This document shows, piece by piece, positions 45,818 to 55,620 of a stretch of DNA of 64,000 nucleotides. Numbering within the stretch: the first letter of the stretch is position 1; the number at the start of each line of letters is the position of its first letter. The notes under the pieces were generated by a model. It did no database searches and was not told the origin of the DNA. It was given only the letters and a program-made list of their open reading frames with translations. This DNA is from Massilia sp. YIM B02443. GTDB lineage: Bacteria; Pseudomonadota; Gammaproteobacteria; Burkholderiales; Burkholderiaceae_D. The position numbers and the translations under genes are program-made. Location of the stretch: NCBI RefSeq assembly GCF_030411955.1, contig NZ_JASNRA010000016.1, forward strand, positions 1 through 64,000, read 5' to 3'.

Positions 45818-47302
45818 TTATATTCCCAGCTGATCCCAGATCGCATCGATCTTCGCCTTGACCGCCGGCTCCATCACGATCGGCGTCCCCCACTCGCGAT
45901 TGGTTTCGCCCGGCCACTTGTTGGTGGCGTCGATCCCCATCTTGCTGCCCAGCCCGCTGATCGGCGACGCGAAGTCCAGATAATCGATCGGGGTGTTATC
46001 CACCATGACCGTGTCGCGGGTCGGATCGACCCGGGTCGTGATGGCCCAGATCACTTCTTTCCAGTCGCGCACGTTGACATCCTCGTCCACCACCACGATG
46101 AACTTGGTATACATGAACTGGCGCAGGAAGCTCCACACCCCGAACATCACGCGTTTGGCGTGCCCCGCGTACTGCTTTTTCATCTGCACCACCGCCATGC
46201 GGTAGCTGCAGCCCTCGGGCGGCAGGTAGAAGTCGGTGATTTCGCTGAACTGCTTCTGCAGCAGCGGAATGAAGACCTCGTTCAGCGCCACGCCCAGCAC
46301 GGCCGGCTCGTCCGGCGGTTTGCCGGTATAGGTCGAGTGATAGATCGGATCGCGGCGCATGGTGATGCGGTCGATCGTGAACACCGGGAAGCTGTCCTGC
46401 TCATTGTAATAGCCGGTGTGGTCGCCATACGGCCCCTCGAGCGCGTGCTCGAAGCCGGACGGGTGGTTCGCATCCGGATAGATATGCCCTTCCAGCACGA
46501 TCTCGGCGGACGCGGGCACCCGCAGTTCACTGCCGATGGCCTTGGTCAGCGTGGTGCGGCTGCCGCGCAGCAGACCGGCGAACTGGTATTCGGACAGGCT
46601 GTCCGGCACCGGCGTCACCGCGCCCAGGATGGTGGCCGGGTCGGCGCCCAGCGCCACCGCGATCGGATACGGCTGGCCCGGATTGCTCAGTGCGTGTTCA
46701 CGGAAGTCGAGCGCGCCGCCGCGGTGGGCCAGCCAGCGCATGATCACCTTGTTCGGCCCCAGCACCTGCTGGCGGTAGATGCCCAGGTTCTGGCGCTTCT
46801 TGTTCGGCCCCTTGGTAATCACCAGGCCCCAGGTAATCAGGGGCGCGATGTCGCCCGGCCAGCAGTGCTGGATCGGCAGCCGGCCGAGGTCGACGTCGGC
46901 GCCTTCCCAGACGATTTCCTGGCACGGCGCGCCCTTTACTTCCTTCGGCGCCATGTCCCACACCGCTTTCACGAGCGAACCCATGCCCATGATGTCCTTC
47001 ACGCCCTTGGGCGGCTCCGGCTCCTTGAGGCGCGCGAGCACGTGGCCAATGCGGCGCAGTTCGCTCACGTCGTCGGCGCCCATGCCCAGCGCCACCCGCT
47101 TCGGCGTGCCGAACAGGTTGGCCAATACCGGGATCGAGTGGCCGGTCGGCTGCTTGAACAGCAGCGCCGGACCGCCCGCACGCAGCGTCCGGTCGGCAAT
47201 TTCGGTCATTTCAAGGTTGGGCGAAACCGGAATGTCAATCCGTTTCAGGTCGCCCATGCGGTCGAGCTGGGCTAAAAAATCGCGCAAATCTGTATATTTC
47301 AT
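45818..47302 (-). CDS. ubiD: UbiD, 3-octaprenyl-4-hydroxybenzoate carboxy-lyase
   Basis: 494 aa from ATG 47302. Uses prenylated FMN from UbiX to decarboxylate the ubiquinone precursor. Family landmarks: [18 protein letters not shown] at the start, [49 protein letters not shown] with the prFMN-site Glu, and [20 protein letters not shown]. Full length; flanked by 4.5S RNA. Confidence 0.97.
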   Translation of the reverse strand: MKYTDLRDFLAQLDRMGDLKRIDIPVSPNLEMTEIADRTLRAGGPALLFKQPTGHSIPVLANLFGTPKRVALGMGADDVSELRRIGHVLARLKEPEPPKGVKDIMGMGSLVKAVWDMAPKEVKGAPCQEIVWEGADVDLGRLPIQHCWPGDIAPLITWGLVITKGPNKKRQNLGIYRQQVLGPNKVIMRWLAHRGGALDFREHALSNPGQPYPIAVALGADPATILGAVTPVPDSLSEYQFAGLLRGSRTTLTKAIGSELRVPASAEIVLEGHIYPDANHPSGFEHALEGPYGDHTGYYNEQDSFPVFTIDRITMRRDPIYHSTYTGKPPDEPAVLGVALNEVFIPLLQKQFSEITDFYLPPEGCSYRMAVVQMKKQYAGHAKRVMFGVWSFLRQFMYTKFIVVVDEDVNVRDWKEVIWAITTRVDPTRDTVMVDNTPIDYLDFASPISGLGSKMGIDATNKWPGETNREWGTPIVMEPAVKAKIDAIWDQLGI

Positions 47303-47774
47303 CAAGTTCTGATCTTTTCTTCTAGTGTTGGAGGTTAGTTAAAAGTCAACTCCAAGTGATTGATTCGTCAAGCGATTCCCGTTCTACCTCAAGCCTATCA
47401 GAACTAAAAGTAATAAGGCGCGGACGTGCTAGGGTTGACTTGATATAAGCTCGCCCCTACAATCCGTCCTACTTGATGAGACAGGCAAGTCTTTTTGACA
47501 TGATTTTAGCTGTTCTCATGCATTTACGGGGTCGGGGCCCCACATGACATTTTAAGGAGTGTTTTCAACGGGCGTCTGCCCACTCCCCCGAGACAGTTGT
47601 TGAGCTACTGGTCCCCGACTTACGGTCGGCAGCCAGCTGAAGCAAAGCAATGACGGCGTTAGTCGGCCGCGTGACGGCGACAGACGATATTTCTGATGCA
47701 CGGCAATAGTCTACCCAACGACATGCTTAGAGCCTGCCGACGGGGCCGCTTTTGCCGCGACAAAGGGGAATTCG
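47303..47774 (+). promoter_or_regulatory. Promoter and ~305-nt structured 5' leader of the lytic transglycosylase
   Basis: TTGACT (47435-47440), a 17-base spacer and TACAAT (47458-47463) form a good sigma-70 promoter. The transcript would start near 47470, leaving about 305 untranslated bases. The leader has a GTCGGGG (47531-47537)/CCCCGAC (47613-47619) stem enclosing a ggagtg-gggc-gccc-cactcc hairpin (47556-47586). CCGAC (47615-47619) can instead pair with GTCGG (47624-47628). No known riboswitch signature recognised. The remaining ~130 bases before the promoter show nothing but AT-rich sequence upstream of ubiD. Confidence 0.6.
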
Positions 47775-48707
47775 ATGTTTCATCGTTTCATCGTGAGCGC
47801 AAGGCTCATGCAATCCATGGCCAGCCAGCCAATCACGTGGTTTTCCGTGATGAAAGCGGCACGCGGTATCATGAACACCGCACGTTACACCCTGACCGTT
47901 TTCGGTCTGACCGCAGTCGCGATGCTCGCGGTGCTGTACACCAACGAAGGTTTCGCCAAGCGCGTCTCCGAAATGCTGCATCCGAAGCCGGCCGTCGTGG
48001 CCAGCGCACCCGCAGTTGCCACGCCAGTGATGGCGCCTGTCGCCGAAGCGGTGGCCGTGGAAACCACGCACAGCGTCATGCACGCGGGCGAACCGCATCC
48101 GACGCTCGGCAACGCCAAGCAGCAGCAATGGGTCACCAACTGGCTGTCGAAGCGCTACCGCGTCGCCAGCGACGCGGCCAACATGCTGGTCTCGACCGCC
48201 TACATCACGGCGCATGAGGTCAAGCTCGACCCACTGCTGATCCTGGCGGTGATGGCGATCGAATCGGGCCTGAACCCGTTCGCCGAAAGCCCGATGGGCG
48301 CCAAGGGCCTGATGCAGGTCATGGCCAAGGTCCATCACGACAAGTTCGAGGAAGTCGGCGGCCCGCAGGCTGCCCTGAATCCGGTCGCCAACATCCGTGT
48401 CGGCGCCCTGATCCTGAAGGATTACGTCAACCGCACCGGTTCGGTCGAAGGCGGCCTGAAGACCTACGTCGGCGCCGCCGACCTGGAAACCGATTCGGGC
48501 TACGGCTCGAAAGTGCTGGCCGAATACCGTCGCCTGAAACAGGTGGCGAAGGGCCAGAACGTGCCGACCTTCACCCGTCCGGCGCCGGCCACCGTGGTGG
48601 CCAGCAAGCCGGCCGAGCCGCAAGCGACCAAGCCGGAAGCCAAGCCGGCGCCGGCGGCCACCGCGGCCGAAACCCACGCTTCGACGCCGGAGCTGGCCGG
48701 GCTGTAA
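47775..48707 (+). CDS. SLT-domain lytic transglycosylase
   Basis: 310 aa from ATG 47775 with AAGGGG upstream. A hydrophobic anchor (YTLTVFGLTAVAMLAVLYT, near 38-56), a Pro/Ala linker, then a C-terminal SLT domain with the catalytic Glu163 in MAIESGLNPFAESPMGAKGLMQVM and LKDYVNRTG ... LKTYVGAAD. Cleaves peptidoglycan with anhydromuropeptide formation. The Ala/Pro/Lys tail (270-310) is low complexity. Leader structure hints at post-transcriptional control. Confidence 0.93.
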   Translation: MFHRFIVSARLMQSMASQPITWFSVMKAARGIMNTARYTLTVFGLTAVAMLAVLYTNEGFAKRVSEMLHPKPAVVASAPAVATPVMAPVAEAVAVETTHSVMHAGEPHPTLGNAKQQQWVTNWLSKRYRVASDAANMLVSTAYITAHEVKLDPLLILAVMAIESGLNPFAESPMGAKGLMQVMAKVHHDKFEEVGGPQAALNPVANIRVGALILKDYVNRTGSVEGGLKTYVGAADLETDSGYGSKVLAEYRRLKQVAKGQNVPTFTRPAPATVVASKPAEPQATKPEAKPAPAATAAETHASTPELAGL

Positions 48708-48735
48708 GACACAAGGTTTGAAGTTGCCCTTGGAT

Positions 48736-48761
48736 GCCACCGCTTATGCGGTGGCTTTTTT
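48736..48761 (+). terminator. Terminator of the lytic transglycosylase gene
   Basis: Perfect gccaccgc/gcggtggc stem with a ttat loop, followed by six Ts. Confidence 0.93.
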
Positions 48762-48778
48762 GCTTGGTGGGCTGCTGC

Positions 48779-50056
48779 TCAGGGAATGACGCGGACGTTG
48801 CGGATGGATGGCGCCTCGCCGCTTCGGTTCTGCAATCCGTACACTAGTGAAACTAAAGCCAGCGTCTGCAAGCTGCGGTCTTCAACACCATTTTCCAAGG
48901 TGGAGTTACTTGGACGAAGGCTATAGTGCTTTGCTTGGTATTCCACCGAGACGGATGTTGCAGCAGGCTTGTCACAGCAAGTGGTTACGAACAACGCAGC
49001 CTCTCTGTTACCGCGAATAGGGATCGTCAACGCTTCCGCGTTTCGATTCCGACTCAGCTCACCTAGAAAATAGAGCATTGACTGAGTTGAACGCATTACG
49101 AATCTTACGTGCATGGACGAAGGTGCCAACGACCTTGACGCCAAGTTAGCTTTGTTCTGTTCATAAAACGCTTTCCTCAACTTATCTAACTCAGTTTCAG
49201 CTTTTTCAATATTTCCAACACTGCATGCGACAGGATTTGCTGCTGGCTGCTTTTGTGTTTCGGTAAATGCTAGGACATAATCTTTAGATACGGTTGCAAA
49301 TCGCGCGAGCTTTGTCCTGACTACCGGCAAATCGTTTGTGGCGTTGCCATTCGTGTCCACCTCCACAAGTTCGAGACCAGCCCCCTTCATCGCAGCCATT
49401 TCCTCCAGCTTCAAATCGGCTTCACGTAGTATGCGGCTATAAAACGTGTGATTCTTCTTTTCGATTAAGGTGGGTGTGCATTGATCGAGTTCCTTCACGA
49501 CCTGCCTGAAGATGTTGAAGGTGTTGGCATCATAGACGCTGTTATGCGCACTATAAATTACCCTTCCGTCTCGATCCGTGACTTCGATAGCCCCTACGAA
49601 AAGATGCAGGATCATTGCATGCGGCCAACCTTGATTGGCGAAGTAGACCATGAGTCTCTCATTAACCGGAGTGGTAATACCTCGCATGAATTCCTGAGAC
49701 ACCAGGCTGATTGAATCAATGTTTGAAGACAGTTCAAATGTTGGCTTGAACTGGAATTGATTAGTGGCGCCGCCACCGAAAGGAAGTTCTAACCCGAGAC
49801 TTGGCTTCCCGATACCAATTCCACCCGGACCCGCGCGCACTGTATCCACCTGAGTGAAGTGCATCGGCATCCGCTCTTGAGCGCGAATGATATTCAGAAA
49901 AAGGAACGCGTTGTGCGCCTCTTCCTGCACGATATTGGAAGTGATCGCACTCTTCACCAACGGGCCGGAACACCCCGCAAGCAACATGAAGACGACAATC
50001 AAGAAGCCCTGACAGACTGCTGTTCTGAAACGAAACGGTGCCACGGAATGCTGCAT
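48779..50056 (-). CDS. Low-GC lipoprotein of unknown function (425 aa)
   Basis: ATG 50056 gives a 28-residue signal with lipobox LLAGC (Cys29). The mature part includes AHNAFLFLNIIRAQERMPMHFTQ, NGVEDRSLQTLALVSLVYGLQ and SVYDANTFNIFRQVVKELDQCT; two CC pairs are near the end. It is notably AT-richer than its surroundings and lies between two terminators. I recall similar lipoproteins with an NI-RA---MPM-FT opening, but no function. Probably acquired. Confidence 0.75.
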   Translation of the reverse strand: MQHSVAPFRFRTAVCQGFLIVVFMLLAGCSGPLVKSAITSNIVQEEAHNAFLFLNIIRAQERMPMHFTQVDTVRAGPGGIGIGKPSLGLELPFGGGATNQFQFKPTFELSSNIDSISLVSQEFMRGITTPVNERLMVYFANQGWPHAMILHLFVGAIEVTDRDGRVIYSAHNSVYDANTFNIFRQVVKELDQCTPTLIEKKNHTFYSRILREADLKLEEMAAMKGAGLELVEVDTNGNATNDLPVVRTKLARFATVSKDYVLAFTETQKQPAANPVACSVGNIEKAETELDKLRKAFYEQNKANLASRSLAPSSMHVRFVMRSTQSMLYFLGELSRNRNAEALTIPIRGNREAALFVTTCCDKPAATSVSVEYQAKHYSLRPSNSTLENGVEDRSLQTLALVSLVYGLQNRSGEAPSIRNVRVIP

Positions 50057-50194
50057 GCTAGCTCTCCCCTGAACGGACGACCATTGATCGGCTTTGTATG
50101 TACAGCCAGCCCAATCTATCGTCACGCATCGAGTGTTGTCAATTTTTTAATATGACCGGAGCGTTAGCAGCAATCCTCCGTTGTAAAACCACAA

Positions 50195-50220
50195 ATAAAA
50201 AAGCCACCCGAAGGTGGCTT
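50195..50220 (-). terminator. Terminator after nusB
   Basis: agccacc/ggtggct stem (50202-50208 with 50213-50219), a tight loop, and six Ts on the minus strand (complement of 50196-50201). Confidence 0.9.
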
Positions 50221-50244
50221 TCTCATCATGACGCAGTAAGCAGA

Positions 50245-50715
50245 TCAGCGACGCCCATCCGCCGACACTTCATCCGGCCGCATCCTCGACGCCAGCTTGT
50301 CCAGCACGCCATTGACGTACTTGTGCCCATCGATCCCGCCAAACGACTTGGTCAGCTCGACCGCCTCGTTGATCACGACGCGATACGGAATCTCCGGGTG
50401 GTTCTTCAGCTCGTACGCGCCCAGCAGCAGCACGGCGTGCTCGATCGGCGACAGTTCGGTGATCGCGCGGTCGATCAGCGGTGCGATGGTCTCGCGCAGC
50501 TCGACCGAGGTGCTGATGGTGCCATTCAGCAGCGCCGAGAAGAATTCGCCGTCGGCCTTGTCGAAACCGTGGGCGCCGCGGATGTTGGTCGACACGGTGC
50601 GTGCCGATTCATTGTTCAGCAGCCACTGGTACAGGCCCTGGAGCGCGAACTCGCGCGCGCGGTGGCGCGGCGTGCGGTTCTTGCTGGGGTTGGCGTGCGT
50701 GGTCTTGTCAGTCAT
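50245..50715 (-). CDS. nusB: Transcription antitermination factor NusB
   Basis: 156 aa. RHRAREFALQGLYQWLLN at the start and LSPIEHAVLLLGAYELKNHPEIPYRVVINEAVELTKSFGG are NusB hallmarks. Binds boxA RNA with NusE (S10) for rRNA antitermination. Last gene of ribBA-ribH-nusB. Confidence 0.98.
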   Translation of the reverse strand: MTDKTTHANPSKNRTPRHRAREFALQGLYQWLLNNESARTVSTNIRGAHGFDKADGEFFSALLNGTISTSVELRETIAPLIDRAITELSPIEHAVLLLGAYELKNHPEIPYRVVINEAVELTKSFGGIDGHKYVNGVLDKLASRMRPDEVSADGRR

Positions 50716-50735
50716 TGTGTTCTTGCCTTTTCTAT

Positions 50736-51215
50736 TTACTCGTCTTCAGGCACCAGCTCGTCGAGCGCGATCAGCAGGTTCGACATCTCGACCGCCACGC
50801 GCGCCGCGTCGGCGCCCTTTTCTGCCATGCGGGCTTCGGCCTGCTCGTCGTTTTCGGTGGTCAGGATCGCGTTGGCGATCGGCATGCCGTAGTCCAGGCC
50901 GATGCGGGTGATGCCGGCGCCCGACTCGTTCGAGACCAGCTCGAAGTGATAAGTCTCGCCGCGGATCACCGCGCCCAGCGCGATCAGCGCGTCGAACTGC
51001 TCGGTGACGGCCATGCGCTGCAGCGCCAGCGGCACTTCCAGCGCGCCCGGCACGGTGATGTGCAGGATGTCTTCGTCGGCCACGCCCAGGCGCTTCAGTT
51101 CAGCCAGGCAGGACGACAGCAGGCCGTGGCCGACGTCGGCGTTGAAACGGGCTTGCACGATACCGATGCGCAGGCCTTCGCCCTGCAGATTGCTTTCAAA
51201 AGTTCCTACCGTCAT
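50736..51215 (-). CDS. ribH: 6,7-dimethyl-8-ribityllumazine synthase
   Basis: 159 aa. [53 protein letters not shown] and the FGILTTEN-like [15 protein letters not shown] segment. Forms an icosahedral or pentameric enzyme condensing the RibB and RibD products. 20 bases before nusB. Confidence 0.98.
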   Translation of the reverse strand: MTVGTFESNLQGEGLRIGIVQARFNADVGHGLLSSCLAELKRLGVADEDILHITVPGALEVPLALQRMAVTEQFDALIALGAVIRGETYHFELVSNESGAGITRIGLDYGMPIANAILTTENDEQAEARMAEKGADAARVAVEMSNLLIALDELVPEDE

Positions 51216-51273
51216 GGCTGACCTCTTTATCTTGTGTGTATTAAATGATTGTTCGAACCGGCCCGGGGCCGGT

Positions 51274-52386
51274 TCAGACGCTCGGGCGCGGCACGTAGCC
51301 CGTGACTTCCAGGTCGAACCCGGTCATCGACGGCATCTTGCGCGGATTGGCCAGCAGCTGCATCTTGCCCACACCCAGCGCGCGCAGGATCTGGGCGCCG
51401 ATGCCGTAGGTGCGCAGGTCCATCGACGCCGCGCGTGCGCCCGCCTTGGCGGCCTTGGCATCGCTAGGCGCAAACTGCGCGAACAGCTCGTCGGCGCTTT
51501 CGCCACAGTTGAGCAGCACGATCACGCCCGCATCGCTGGCCTGGATGGTGCGCATCGCCGACGCCATGTCCCACGAGTGGGTGGTGGCGCGGTTTTCCAG
51601 CAGGTCGAGGATCGACACCGGCTGGTGCACGCGCACCAGCGCTTCCTTCTCCGGCGACAATTCGCCGTGCACCAGCGCCAGGTGCGCCGCGCCGCTCGGG
51701 CCGTCGCGGAAGGCGACCAGCTTGAATTCGCCGTGCTCGGTCGACAGCTGGCGCTCGGCCACGCGCTCGACCAGGCATTCGTTCTGGCTGCGGTAATGGA
51801 TCAGGTCGGCGATGGTGCCGATCTTCAGCTTGTGCTCTTTGGCGAACTCGATCAGGTCCGGCAGGCGCGCCATGGTGCCGTCCTCCTTGATGATCTCGCA
51901 GATCACCGAGGCCGGGGTCAGGCCTGCCATCTGGGTCAGGTCGCAGCCGGCTTCGGTGTGGCCGGCGCGCATCAGCACGCCGCCCTTCTGGGCGCGCAGC
52001 GGGAAGATGTGGCCCGGCTGCACCAGGTCGTCCGGCGACGCATCCCTGGCCACGGCCACCTGGATGGTGCGGGCGCGGTCGGCCGCCGAGATGCCGGTGG
52101 TGACGCCTTCGGCCGCTTCGATCGAGACCGTGAAATTGGTGCCGAACGAGGTGCCGTTGCGCGAGGTCATCATCGGCAGCGCCAGGCGGTCGCAAATTTC
52201 CTCGGACAGGGTCAGGCACACCAGGCCGCGCGCATGGCGGATCATGAAGTTGATCGCCTCGGGCGTGACGAAGTCGGCCGCAAGCACGAGGTCGCCTTCG
52301 TTCTCGCGATCTTCCTCGTCGACCAGGATGACCATGCGGCCGGCACGAAGTTCGGCAACGATTTCCTCGGTGCTTGAAATAGACAT
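51274..52386 (-). CDS. ribB: RibBA-type DHBP synthase with degenerate GTP cyclohydrolase II domain
   Basis: 370 aa from ATG 52386. The N-terminal DHBP synthase has [29 protein letters not shown] and [14 protein letters not shown]. The C-terminal half keeps the GCH II fold ([17 protein letters not shown]) but lacks its Cys zinc ligands: where these belong it reads [22 protein letters not shown]. So it can make 3,4-dihydroxybutanone phosphate, but a true RibA must be elsewhere. No FMN riboswitch seen in the 300 bases upstream. Confidence 0.96.
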   Translation of the reverse strand: MSISSTEEIVAELRAGRMVILVDEEDRENEGDLVLAADFVTPEAINFMIRHARGLVCLTLSEEICDRLALPMMTSRNGTSFGTNFTVSIEAAEGVTTGISAADRARTIQVAVARDASPDDLVQPGHIFPLRAQKGGVLMRAGHTEAGCDLTQMAGLTPASVICEIIKEDGTMARLPDLIEFAKEHKLKIGTIADLIHYRSQNECLVERVAERQLSTEHGEFKLVAFRDGPSGAAHLALVHGELSPEKEALVRVHQPVSILDLLENRATTHSWDMASAMRTIQASDAGVIVLLNCGESADELFAQFAPSDAKAAKAGARAASMDLRTYGIGAQILRALGVGKMQLLANPRKMPSMTGFDLEVTGYVPRPSV

Positions 52387-52679
52387 ACGGATTCCTTGAT
52401 ACGGGAGGGGTTGTGCGTAATCCGCTATTTTAAAGGATTTGCAGGCTTTCAACCGCATTCGGAGGCTGCCGATGACCAAAAGCGCCGCGCCGAATGCACT
52501 GGTTTGCCTGCCGCCTGTTGCCCTTACGCAACCGCGATGGCTTTAAAACCGTAAATTGTTAAGCAAAAGCTTTTTACGATGCAACATCCTACTGTGCCAA
52601 GCCCCGAGTGCATTATGATAAAAGCATCGTTACCGCACCCATCCGGAGCGTGCGGAAGCCTTTATTTCTCGGAGTTGCC

Positions 52680-52739
52680 ATGCCGGTAGTTCTCGATATC
52701 TGTTGTAAGCACTCCGCTTTCCGGAAAAGGCGGTGTTGA
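52680..52739 (+). CDS. 19-aa leader peptide coupled to the next gene
   Basis: ATG 52680 with GGAG 6 bases before it encodes MPVVLDICCKHSAFRKRRC; its TGA shares one base with the ATG of the REC-GAF-GGDEF-EAL gene (TGATG). Cys pair and basic tail. No ORF precedes it for 293 bases. It may control translation initiation of the downstream gene. Confidence 0.55.
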   Translation: MPVVLDICCKHSAFRKRRC

Positions 52740-55438
52740 TGGCTACCATCCTGATTGTCGACGACCGTCCCAGCAACCGCACGTATCTGGCGGCCCTGCT
52801 CGGCTACTCCGAACATCGCCTGCTGCAGGCCGAAGACGGCGCCAAGGCACTGGCCATGAGCCGTGCCGAGCATCCCGACCTGATCATCACCGACATCCTG
52901 ATGCCGACCATGGACGGCTATGAATTCGTCCAGCAGGTGCGCGCCGATCCGCAATTGCACGGCACACGCGTGATTTTCATGTCGGCGGTCTATTCTGAAC
53001 GCGAAACCATCGCCATGGCGGCGCGCTGCGGCGTGACCACGGTGCTGGGCAAACCGGCCGATGCCGGCCAAGTGCTGGCCGCCGTCAACGCCGAGCTGGC
53101 TGCGGCGCGCGGCGCACCGGCGCCGGTGCTGCCCGAACGGCGCCGCCTGACGGGTGGCGACAGCGCAGCGGACAATGAGCGTGCGCTGCCGTTCGACCTG
53201 TGCGCGCGCCTGTCGGAACTGGAACGCATGTGCCTGGCGCTGGTGGGCGAACGGCGGGTCGAAGCCCTGGCCGACGCCTTTGTCGACGCCGCACGGCGCG
53301 TGCTGAACGCCGACTGCGTCGCCCTGTGCCTGCTCGACAGCACCGAACGCAGCGTCTGCCACCTGAGCGCCTGGGGCGTCGACGGTGCCCTGCTCAACGA
53401 TTATGCGCTGACCGGGGACGACCTGCCGGCGATGCTGCTGAGCGCCCGCGCGCCGGTGCGCCTCGCCGGCGACGATGCCCTGCTCGCCACCCTCCCCGCC
53501 GGCCATCCGCCGGTCGGCTATCTGCTGGGGCTTCAGGTGCACGACCTGCATCATCCGCACGGCTGGCTGTATTGCGGACGTGGTCCGGACGCTGCGCCCT
53601 TCTCGGACGAAGAGGAACGCTGGGCCACCGCGCTGGCGGCGCAGCTGGCGGTGGCGCACGAGAACCAGAACCTGTACGACGTCGTCCAGCGCCACGCCGC
53701 CCAGCTGCAGCTGGAAGCGCTGGCGCGCGCCGACGCCGACGCGGCCTTGAAGAGCAGCGAGCACCGCCTGCAGCTGGCGCGCCAGGTATTCGACAGCACC
53801 CAGGAAGCCATCGTCATGACCGACGCCGACGCTACCATCGTCGCCGTCAATCCGGCTTTCGAGGAAATCACCGGCTATCGCGAAGCCGAGGTGATGGGCC
53901 ACAACCCCAGGATGATGAAATCCGGCCAGCACGACGCCTGCTTCTATGCCGGCATGTGGAAATGCCTGGAGAAGGACGGCAAGTGGCGCGGCGAAATCTG
54001 GAATCGTCGCAAGAACGGTGAGATCTATCCGGCCAGCATGAGTATCAGCGCGGTGCGCAACGAGGAAGGCGAACTGACGGCCTATGTCGGCGTCTCGACC
54101 GACCTGTCGGCGCTGAAGGCCGCGCACTACAAGCTCGACTTCCTGTCCAACCACGATGTGCTGACCCAGCTGCCGAACCGCTCGCTGTTCAACGACCGCA
54201 TGCAGCAGGCGCTGGCGGCGGCGCGCCAGGACGCCAGCCAACTCGCATTGCTTTTATTTAACGTCGACCGCCTGTCGCGCATCAACGATAGCCTCGGCCA
54301 CGGCGCCGGCGACGCGGTGCTGCGCGAAGTGGCGCGCCGCGCCAGCGAGGTGGCCGGCCCGACCGACACCGTGGCGCGCCTGTCGGGCGACGAATTCGTA
54401 ATGCTGCTGACCGATATCGAAGACACCGACGACGTCATCTATCGCGCCCAGCGCCTGATCGACGCCGTGGCGCAACCGCATCCGGTCGGCGGGCACGACC
54501 TGGTGGTGACCGGCAGCATCGGCATCAGCATCTATCCGCGCGACGGCGACGCCGCCGGCGACCTGCTGAAAGCGGCCGACGCCGCGCTGACCCACATGAA
54601 GGAATCGGGGCGCAACGGCTTCCGCTTCTTCAAGGGCGAAATGAACGCCGAGGCGCTGCGCTGGCTGGCGCTGGAAACCCGCCTGCGGCGCGCCATCGAG
54701 CGTGACGAACTGGCCCTGCACTACCAGCCACAGGTGTCGCGCATCGACGGCCGCCTGGTCGGCATGGAAGCGCTGCTGCGCTGGAACAGCGAAGAGATCG
54801 GCCCGGTGTCGCCGGCCGACTTCATCCCGCTGGCCGAGGACACCGGCTTGATCCACCCGATCGGCGAATGGGTGATCCGCCAGGCCTGCTTCCAGAACAA
54901 GGCCTGGCAGAACGCCGGGCTGGGCCCGGTGCGGGTGGCGGTGAACGTCTCGGCCAGCCAGTTCAAGGCCGGCAGCGTGACGCACGTGGTGCGCGCGGCG
55001 CTGGTCGATTCCGGCCTGGCGCCGCACTGGCTCGAAGTCGAGATCACCGAAAGCGTGATGCTGGGCGACAGCAGCGCCGCCGAAGCCCAGCTGGCCGAAC
55101 TGCGCGCGATGGGCGTGTCGCTGTCGCTGGACGATTTCGGCACCGGCTACTCGTCGCTCGGCTACCTGTCGCGCTTCCCGCTCGACAAACTCAAGATCGA
55201 CCAGACCTTCGTGCGCAATATCGCCACCGAGCAGCGCAGCGCGGCGATTGCCCAGGCCACCATCGCGCTGGCCCAGGGCCTGTCGCTGGCGGTGGTGGCC
55301 GAAGGGGTGGAGACGATCGGCCAGCGCGACTTTTTGGGCAGTCTCGGTTGCGACGTGCTGCAGGGCTACCTGTATGGACGGCCGGTGCCGGCGTTCGAGA
55401 TGGCGCAACTGCTGGCGCGCGGGCGGGTGAACCTCTGA
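52739..55438 (+). CDS. REC-GAF-PAS-GGDEF-EAL c-di-GMP protein
   Basis: 899 aa from ATG 52739 (GTG 52733 adds 2). Receiver (ILIVDDRPSNR, D in IITDILMPTMDG), a GAF-like domain (ERMCLALVGERRVEALADAF), PAS (QEAIVMTDADATIVAVNPAFEEITGYREAE), GGDEF in variant form RLSGDEF, and EAL ([38 protein letters not shown]). SGDEF lacks the first Gly, and the RxxD inhibitory site is absent (GPTD). So cyclase activity is doubtful and phosphodiesterase likely dominant. Confidence 0.95.
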   Translation: MATILIVDDRPSNRTYLAALLGYSEHRLLQAEDGAKALAMSRAEHPDLIITDILMPTMDGYEFVQQVRADPQLHGTRVIFMSAVYSERETIAMAARCGVTTVLGKPADAGQVLAAVNAELAAARGAPAPVLPERRRLTGGDSAADNERALPFDLCARLSELERMCLALVGERRVEALADAFVDAARRVLNADCVALCLLDSTERSVCHLSAWGVDGALLNDYALTGDDLPAMLLSARAPVRLAGDDALLATLPAGHPPVGYLLGLQVHDLHHPHGWLYCGRGPDAAPFSDEEERWATALAAQLAVAHENQNLYDVVQRHAAQLQLEALARADADAALKSSEHRLQLARQVFDSTQEAIVMTDADATIVAVNPAFEEITGYREAEVMGHNPRMMKSGQHDACFYAGMWKCLEKDGKWRGEIWNRRKNGEIYPASMSISAVRNEEGELTAYVGVSTDLSALKAAHYKLDFLSNHDVLTQLPNRSLFNDRMQQALAAARQDASQLALLLFNVDRLSRINDSLGHGAGDAVLREVARRASEVAGPTDTVARLSGDEFVMLLTDIEDTDDVIYRAQRLIDAVAQPHPVGGHDLVVTGSIGISIYPRDGDAAGDLLKAADAALTHMKESGRNGFRFFKGEMNAEALRWLALETRLRRAIERDELALHYQPQVSRIDGRLVGMEALLRWNSEEIGPVSPADFIPLAEDTGLIHPIGEWVIRQACFQNKAWQNAGLGPVRVAVNVSASQFKAGSVTHVVRAALVDSGLAPHWLEVEITESVMLGDSSAAEAQLAELRAMGVSLSLDDFGTGYSSLGYLSRFPLDKLKIDQTFVRNIATEQRSAAIAQATIALAQGLSLAVVAEGVETIGQRDFLGSLGCDVLQGYLYGRPVPAFEMAQLLARGRVNL

Positions 55439-55620
55439 ATTCGGCACCGGATTCGGCGTCGCAGTGCGTCGGCGCCACACCTGTCCCTTGCGCACCGCCC
55501 GCCTCCCTGAGCGACCACAAAACGACCCGCGTATTCGGCAGTGCGTCAGCGTGCGCGTCCGGTGGCGCGGCCGGCAACGGGGTAGAATGCTGCTGAGCAT
55601 ATCAACGGACATCTCCCCCC

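Noticed and set aside
52387..52679. Possible FMN riboswitch before ribBA or the diguanylate cyclase
   Set aside because: None of the conserved RFN element segments is visible on either strand.
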